Origin: Metarhizium brunneum
Lineage: Eukaryota; Ascomycota; Sordariomycetes; Hypocreales; Clavicipitaceae
DNA: 64,000 bases
NCBI RefSeq assembly: GCF_013426205.1
Contig: NC_089427.1
Span: 124,001-188,000, forward strand
Reading direction: 5' to 3'
Shown here: piece after piece, positions 58,291 through 64,000 of the stretch
How positions within the stretch are numbered: position 1 is the stretch's first letter
How the letters are laid out: the number at the start of each line of letters is the position of its first letter
Position numbers and translations under genes: made by a program
Notes under the pieces: model-generated
Told to the model about the DNA's origin: nothing
The model's input: the letters and a program-made list of their open reading frames with translations, nothing else
Database searches by the model: none

Positions 58291-59538
58291 CTACTCACCC
58301 TTCAACGAGTGCTTGTGTCCTTTTGCAAACGTCGAGGTGGCAGTCACATAGACGATATGGGAAGAGAACAGCCCCATTAACCACCCGCCAAAGAACGTAC
58401 AGAGCCCCATGATACCTTCCGGACACAGAAACACGTGGCGACACAGATAGTACGTGGGAACGGCAAAAACCGGACCGCTAATTAACCCATTCTGGTACGT
58501 TGCCCATGCAGTGTAGGCGCGCATGTCTCCCCTACGTTTTGCGGCCTGGGAGAGAAGCGTGAAGCTGATGGCATGGAAACCCCATTGCGGGACGGTGAAC
58601 CAAAAATCTGCTTTCGGGCGGTGTGACCATTGATCGAAACTTGACAGCTTGGGTCTCAGGAAGGCCAGACTCAAAAGCGAAGACGCGGCGATGATGAGCC
58701 GAAGCCTGCTGCTGGTAAGCGTCTCGTTGACGGGGCGAGACTGGCGTCGACGAAGGTAAAATATCGGAGCGGCCACCAGAAATGGACCAGCAAATACGGC
58801 GCTGTACAAGTTGACGGTCCATTTGGTCTCTCCCCACAGTCGTCCGAGTACAATCCAGCAGAGCCGGAGAAAGGGGGCAGACAGCATCAACGAGTAATTG
58901 AGCATCATGAACTCGCGGTGAGAGCCGACGTCTCCGTTCCAGACGGCGTACACTGCCAGTGCCATGGTCACCAAGACACCCAGGCTTAGCATGGATAAAA
59001 TCATGGCAAACGACTCGCCTGAGAACACCTCCCTCGTTGGGATCGTGTCGATGAGGAAGGACGCCGACGACCCGGAGATGATCAAAGCACAGAGACCGTA
59101 TACCCTTCCGAGACTTCGATGGACAATGGGATATTTAAACTGAAAAGTCTTGTTGAATTGCAAAAGGCCCGTGATGATGGCCACTGTGCCGCTGATGGTG
59201 TGAGGGAGCATGGACGTTATGTTTCGTAACAGGACGAAATATTGACCTGGACCGTAGTCGTCGGGGTGGCCAGACCCGTTGCCGTACGCAAATTCGCGTG
59301 ATACGAGGGCATGCAGCATTTTATCGCCCACGGAACTTGGCATCTCGCTGAGAAAGTACGTGAAGGACATTGGCGCATACCACAGGACAAGCAAAGCCAG
59401 AGAGCCAAGCAAAATCCTGTCGTTTATGGCGCCGGTGCCTTCATTTTGTTTCTTGGCCACGTATTTTTTGCCATTTTGGCCGTGAAGCGGCGTGGGCGGG
59501 CTCTCTGCGACTTGTGCCAGTAATTTTGTTGTCGACAT
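58291..59538 (-). CDS. DUF2306-type multi-pass membrane protein (415 aa)
   Basis: A single-exon gene with an ATG start. The polar N-terminus of about 40 residues is followed by about eight to ten hydrophobic segments (ILLGSLALLVLWYAPMSF, MLPHTISGTVAIITGLLQF, VYGLCALIISGSSASF, ILSMLSLGVLVTMALAVYAV, TVNLYSAVFAGPFLVAAPIF and others). The motifs VHRSLGRVYGL and SHREFMMLNYSLMLSAPFLR are the signatures of the DUF2306 family, whose conserved His residues may bind heme or metal. No activity is established for the family in fungi, but members occur next to secondary-metabolite genes. The frame is intact. Confidence 0.75.
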   Translation of the reverse strand: MSTTKLLAQVAESPPTPLHGQNGKKYVAKKQNEGTGAINDRILLGSLALLVLWYAPMSFTYFLSEMPSSVGDKMLHALVSREFAYGNGSGHPDDYGPGQYFVLLRNITSMLPHTISGTVAIITGLLQFNKTFQFKYPIVHRSLGRVYGLCALIISGSSASFLIDTIPTREVFSGESFAMILSMLSLGVLVTMALAVYAVWNGDVGSHREFMMLNYSLMLSAPFLRLCWIVLGRLWGETKWTVNLYSAVFAGPFLVAAPIFYLRRRQSRPVNETLTSSRLRLIIAASSLLSLAFLRPKLSSFDQWSHRPKADFWFTVPQWGFHAISFTLLSQAAKRRGDMRAYTAWATYQNGLISGPVFAVPTYYLCRHVFLCPEGIMGLCTFFGGWLMGLFSSHIVYVTATSTFAKGHKHSLKGE

Positions 59539-60839
59539 TTTTTAGGCGTGGCACACGGACATGGGGAAAGATGTGCAAAAGAGATGGAAAGGTGAGGGTT
59601 CGGACGGGATGGAAATTAGTAGCGAAGAATTGCTTTTTATTCTGTTCATTCTTGGCCGTCGTACGACGGACGCCGATGCTGTGCAGAGTTGTCCCGACGT
59701 TCCACTGGATAAGCGAATGCTCTCAACCCCCCGGACCCACTTCATGGCTGAATAGAGAAGTGGACATGGAGGTTTCGATTTCGCTGCCAAAGTTAGACTC
59801 AACTTGAGTTTGGAACACATGCACGTTTAGCAATCTAGTTACCGAGGTTTGTAGTATACTTTATTTAAGGGTCTGGTAGACACGTTCTGTCGCACACGGA
59901 AACTCGGGCCGAATCGGGGCCAGCAAAAGGTCGCTGCCAGGGTGGCCAACTTGCCTGCACACGGGTCTAGCAGACTCGACATCTAAGCATCGATTGATCG
60001 GATCAATCGCCAAGACCTGTGTGTGGAGGTAGTCACTAGCAGTTGCCATGATGAGAACCGGCTGGCCAATTGGCTCTCCGGATCTGATGCATTACGTCGA
60101 CTGGGATGAGGCGCTAGACATCATTGTGCGCAGATTTCGTGGTGAGATCCACCTCATCCCCATGGGCAATGAATAGACAACATAGTACATGAAGCTTCGA
60201 ATCCGCTGCTATGTGGAAGCTTTGTTGGCATACCGTCATCTTGGACCTCTTGGCTTGCGTGTGACAAGGGCTCAATAGAGGGCTTAGAGCAATAGCTCAA
60301 TTCAACTAATAACAGTCTTTGGTATCAAAGGTCCTTGGTTTTCCTCAAGGCCTTGAAGGTCAAAGACGTCTTTAAATACAAAAAGTCGGTGAGGACCTTC
60401 TGCCCTAATCCCGTGACCGTAGCCCTTGTGTAACAGGGCGATTTCCGTGTAACATTGCGTGACCATCTTACTCCTCTGCCATCGTCATCAGATCCAACAA
60501 GCTCCGTTGTCGACTCTCATATTATATGTGCTCTTTATAATAAGCGCGTCACGGTATAAAAGGAAGCTTCCATGTAATGTATGATAGTTTTCATTGTTAA
60601 CTAGCAAATGCTAGTTGCAAGCTCTATCAAAAAGTAATTGAATCCAGTCAGCTAACAGCTGTGTACTTTGACGAATGACCTGATTCTTTCCGAAATGTTA
60701 AGAAGCGACCCCTTGTTTTGCCCTCTTGCAAACTATTGTATTGCTCCTGCCTTTTGCTGCTGTGAAATGGCTTTTACAGCTAGGCTAAACTGCAAACAAA
60801 CTTTGACCGAGATCGCGAGGGTAAGAGCCTCGATTTCGT
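59539..60839. other. Gene-poor intergenic region
   Basis: About 1.3 kb without a supported gene; it holds arm 2 of the dispersed inverted repeat. A 42-codon ATG frame near 60050-60177 has no motif. Confidence 0.4.
60294..60347. repeat. Dispersed inverted repeat, arm 2
   Basis: GAGCAATAGCTCAATTCAAC followed after a short gap by TATCAAAGGTCCTTGG. It matches the reverse complement of 45437-45492. Together the arms bracket about 15 kb containing the VOC, P450, MAT-like, lysine-rich, SnoaL-like and DUF2306 genes. Confidence 0.6.
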
Positions 60840-61370
60840 TTAGAAATCAATCTCATCCATCCACTTGAAATACTTGCACCAAGCCTTATATCCTTTCACA
60901 GGCGGGTATGGAGTGAAGTGCTGTACATCCTTGCAATCTACAAAGGCAAACCGGAGGAAAGGCACCATGTAAGGGTGATGGCAGCGCTGCTCAGTTTTCC
61001 AAATTCTAAAGACGATTCCTTTGTGCAATGTATGAGTATCTCTTATAAAGCATTATTTCGAAAGCAACTGTGTTTGGAACTTACCAGCGCTACCATGGCA
61101 CTTGAACTGGTCACTAGTCTCTGGGTATCCCATGTTGGTATAACCCGACAAGTCCAAGTCGACAGTATCAGCTCCATTCAGAGCGGGAAGTGACGCGGCG
61201 TCCTGGAACGGAGCCTTTTTATCTTGAAGGGTGTAGGTTGACTGCTCTTCCCTATTGACCAACGCTGGTGCGCCGTTGGCAACAGAGCTAAATGCAGCAT
61301 CCAATGTGGGTGCGGCGTTGACAACAGAGCCAAGTGCGGCAAGCACGCTGAAAACTGAAGTGTAGTGCAT
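60840..61370 (-). CDS. Small secreted protein (154 aa)
   Basis: My model is complement(join(60840..61018, 61085..61370)). The 66-bp intron (GTAAGT...CAAAG) joins FKCHGSAG to IVFRIWKTEQRC. A signal peptide (MHYTSVFSVLAALGSVVNAA) is followed by a polar propeptide-like stretch, then a C-terminal domain with four Cys (KCHG, RCHHPYMVP, VDCKDV, AWCKYF) and many aromatic residues. Four Cys would give two disulfides. I do not recognise a family. It is a candidate extracellular or effector-like protein. Confidence 0.7.
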
Positions 61371-63440
61371 TGTGGCTTTGGGTAAAGCTTCTCAAAGAGT
61401 CGAAATTAGAATGCTGTGGTGAATGCCGAGATGGTCTGGATTGCGGTTGGAAAGTGATGGACAAGATTACGCAGCAACTCTAGGTATATATAGACGCAGG
61501 CGCAACAGGATTACAATGTGCGTAGCAAGACATATCGTAAGTCACATATACCATTCTATTGTCAAGATGGCAATTACTCCGAAATCATGCCACACTTTAT
61601 TGCACAAAGTGGCTCTTATTACAAATAATATTAATAGCAGGGGTATTTTGTTCAATGCTATTCAGGCGGCTGTCGTCATGTAATAACAGCCATATTAAAT
61701 ACTTCAAGTACTACTCCGCACCGATCTTACTATGACTACATCGCTTATGCTAGCTAGCCGAATAGTACTGTGCAGTGTTTAAACAAGAATAAATCTGTAC
61801 CACAGGTAAAAATGCCCAGTTATTTCAAGCTAGACAAGGCAAAATGAGAGTGACCAGTTCTCTACTTTTCGCTCGTCTAATTGGGAGGCATTACAGACCG
61901 TGTCTTCATCGTTAATAAAGGGGAGCACAAGGTTCTCAAGCGAGGTAAGTGGAGAAATATCGGGACATGAGAGGAATGCAACTAATAGTATGACAGCATC
62001 TTATCTGATCTAATGCCTGCACTTGGCCTTGTCCGCCAAGCAAATAGTCAAATTTCTGCCCTAGCAATGCATAAATGCCTCTAAAGCTTGGACGAGTTTC
62101 CCGGGGATAGCGCATCGCGTTTTCCACTTCCCCCTGCAGTTCTCCGAGCTCGTGTGACGCATACCGGGTCGCCGCATGGCATTGTAGCAACCGGACATGT
62201 TACCGAAACGGAGTCGGCGATGCAGCCGATGACATGCCGCAGGGGTCGTGCAGCAGAAGATTGTTATTTATGCGGCACTACACTATTCCATGTCACGGCC
62301 ACTTGGCTATACCCACCTATACATTCTTACCCACATGACTGCCCGTGTCTTCTAAGAAATTTATGGGGTTATAGGCGAAGTTTGATACGCGGCTACAGGT
62401 CGTTCTGCTCTCTCAGGCCTCTGCCCATCTGTATGTCTTCTCTATTGAATCCATATAACCGATGGCTTCAAGCCTTATAGCCCGTGAGAGTATTCCCAGC
62501 ATAAGTAAGTGAAACTAAATCCGCTGGCATTAATCCGTTGCTTCCGTCGTGTGGACCCATTTCATACCTGGCCGCAAGGTTACGAGTGGTCACGAGCTTC
62601 CACGAGTCAGTGTGTATGTCTGTATCTCGGGTGAGCAGATTACCCGAGGATACTAAAGACGTAGTTGCAGGGCGAGAGCGCGACACGCCCTGAACTTATT
62701 CGCCTTGTCTTGGGCCCAGAGACTCATTTAACGCACCGGAAATCTGGTATTTTAAACGATGGAATAAATCTCAATTATATTAGCTGCGCGGATAGTTACA
62801 TTGAATTCAAGCTACGCGGATTCCGGCTTAAGCTAGGGGGTTAGGCACGGTATCCTAAACGCTAATCTGGACATTTGTGTCCCGCCGTCGTTATAGTTGT
62901 AGACGCTCGTGCCAAAAATGGACTCAAGATAACACAGGGAAGCGGTACGAAGACGAGAAGTATCTCGTTGGTTTTATTGCATTACAAGACGTCAATTTGG
63001 CCTTATTACGAGCCCAGATTGCGCCGTGCTGGCCCAGTCGTAGGTTGATGAATTTCCGGACCTTAAGGCCCCATGGATGTGCTCATTGTTCCCCTTAGCC
63101 TTGCACGCATGCTGCTTTGTCAATGTACAAGGACAACAGTATAAGCAACAGTATACGCAATTACCAGGACCCAGACGGGAGAAACGTTAGAATGCTCCTC
63201 GTGAGGAGCCTGTTAATTGCGGATAGCTGGTTTGCCACGTCATATTACAGTAATATTCAAGTCATTTATAATGTTCTCACCCACTAGGGAATGGTTGCAG
63301 TGATTAAATCTCTAATGAACAACAGCGTCACAGATAGAAGCTCGGGACAGTTTCTACAAACTATAAGCAGGCCATAATTGAACTTCTAGATGCTGTTACA
63401 CATATTCTAACATTTATGCTTCGTCGACCAGTGAAGGTGA
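61371..63440. other. Gene-poor region
   Basis: About 2 kb with only short frames and no recognisable motif; parts (62740-62850, 63240-63440) are AT-rich. It includes the promoter of the small secreted protein gene at its left edge. Confidence 0.45.
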
Positions 63441-64000
63441 TTATACAAACTTTTCTATCTGATGCCAAAAAGTCATACGAGGCATAGGATGTGTTCCTTC
63501 GACTAGACAATTTCGCAAGACCACCGAACATGTCGGTACCTGAGCTCGCAGTTTATGTTCTATCCAGTTCCAGGTTCCGTTTTTGCCGCTTTCAATATCA
63601 ACACCTTCGAGAACAATCTCCTTCAATGTTGTCTCTTGCTCTGTGGTCGCCCGGTGACAACGCAGCAGTGGCATTAGGTTTTCCTGTGTAGTTGAGCAAT
63701 TGACCAGTTCGAAAGTCTCCAAGGACAGCGTCTGTAGTGCCTCGGGAAGGTACGAAAATTCCACACTATTATCGCCATCGGCTAAATGCAGGCGGAAATG
63801 CGACAAGTTTAGGAAAAGGCCGAGGAATGAAGAGACATTTCTGTCCCAGTCGCTGTCGTCTTGGGTGTTCACAACCAGCCTCAAAGTTTCTATATTAATA
63901 AGACCATCTAGTATCGGCGGTTAGTAGATCCTGGAAAGGCAGAGGGCGTTGCCAGTGATGGCGTAACTGTCCCGGTCGCTGGCAAGACCGAGGCAGATGT
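63441..64000 (-). CDS. F-box/LRR-like protein, 3' part only
   Basis: The gene enters from the right edge of the window on the minus strand. The visible C-terminal exon (to about 63907) reads GLINIETLRLVVNTQDDSDW, LNLSHFRLHLADGDN, LPEALQTLSLETFELVNC and TTLKEIVLEGVDIESG, a leucine-rich pattern typical of the substrate-binding half of fungal F-box proteins. A likely intron (about 63908-63967) has a CTAAC branch site before its TAG acceptor and a GTTACG donor; the exon beyond it reads ICLGLASDRD. The F-box itself would be outside the window. Confidence 0.55.

Noticed and set aside
60050..60177. Short plus-strand ATG frame of 42 codons
   Set aside because: Too short, with no motif or conservation evidence.
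1..64000. tRNA, rRNA or other structured RNA genes
   Set aside because: I looked for tRNA T-loop and acceptor patterns and rRNA-like stretches by eye and found none convincing; a covariance-model search would be needed to exclude them.

Overview
The window is nuclear DNA of a filamentous ascomycete (Pezizomycotina; Hypocreales is my inference, not shown directly). Genes carry short GT-AG introns of about 50-105 bp with CTAAC/CTAAT branch sites. Families typical of these fungi are present: 2EXR, LysM, WSC, F-box, NmrA-like reductases, fungal rhodopsin-domain proteins, a highly reducing polyketide synthase (HR-PKS) and P450s. Gene-bearing DNA alternates with very AT-rich gene-poor blocks, and repeated segments differ mainly by C-to-T and G-to-A changes, as expected from repeat-induced point mutation (RIP).

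Left part (1-13.2 kb): a 2EXR gene, a LysM-WSC secreted protein, a three-LysM secreted protein, a divergent pair of paralogous NmrA-like reductases, a relic of a PKS-NRPS-type megasynthase, a RIP-altered second copy of the region upstream of the LysM-WSC gene, a small proline-rich membrane protein and an F-box protein. Middle (13.5-33.6 kb): a P450, a putative amidoligase and many decayed genes: two rhodopsin-domain genes, a drug-type MFS transporter, a monocarboxylate-type transporter, a short-chain dehydrogenase fragment, an ankyrin fragment and a cysteine-rich repeat protein with a frameshift. A mosaic of copia-like and integrase-like fragments lies just before the PKS.

Right part (34.2-64 kb): a seven-exon HR-PKS (KS-AT-DH-cMT-ER-KR-ACP, 2479 aa by my splice model) is divergent from a three-exon flavin monooxygenase of Baeyer-Villiger type; these two form the core of a probable biosynthetic cluster. 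Further right, between AT-rich islands, lie a VOC (glyoxalase-fold) protein, a second P450, a five-exon gene that may be MAT1-1-2-like, a small NTF2/SnoaL-like protein, a DUF2306 membrane protein, a small secreted protein and the 3' part of an F-box/LRR-like gene cut by the window edge. VOC, P450, SnoaL-like and DUF2306 proteins are plausible tailoring or transport partners, but their membership in the cluster is inferred only from position.

The most unusual structure is an inverted repeat of about 1.8 kb (about 53905-55695, centre near 54800). Each arm carries a copy of a small lysine-rich gene, intact on the right and converted to AT-rich debris on the left. Splice sites given here were chosen by eye; reading frames across all joined exons of the called multi-exon genes are consistent.
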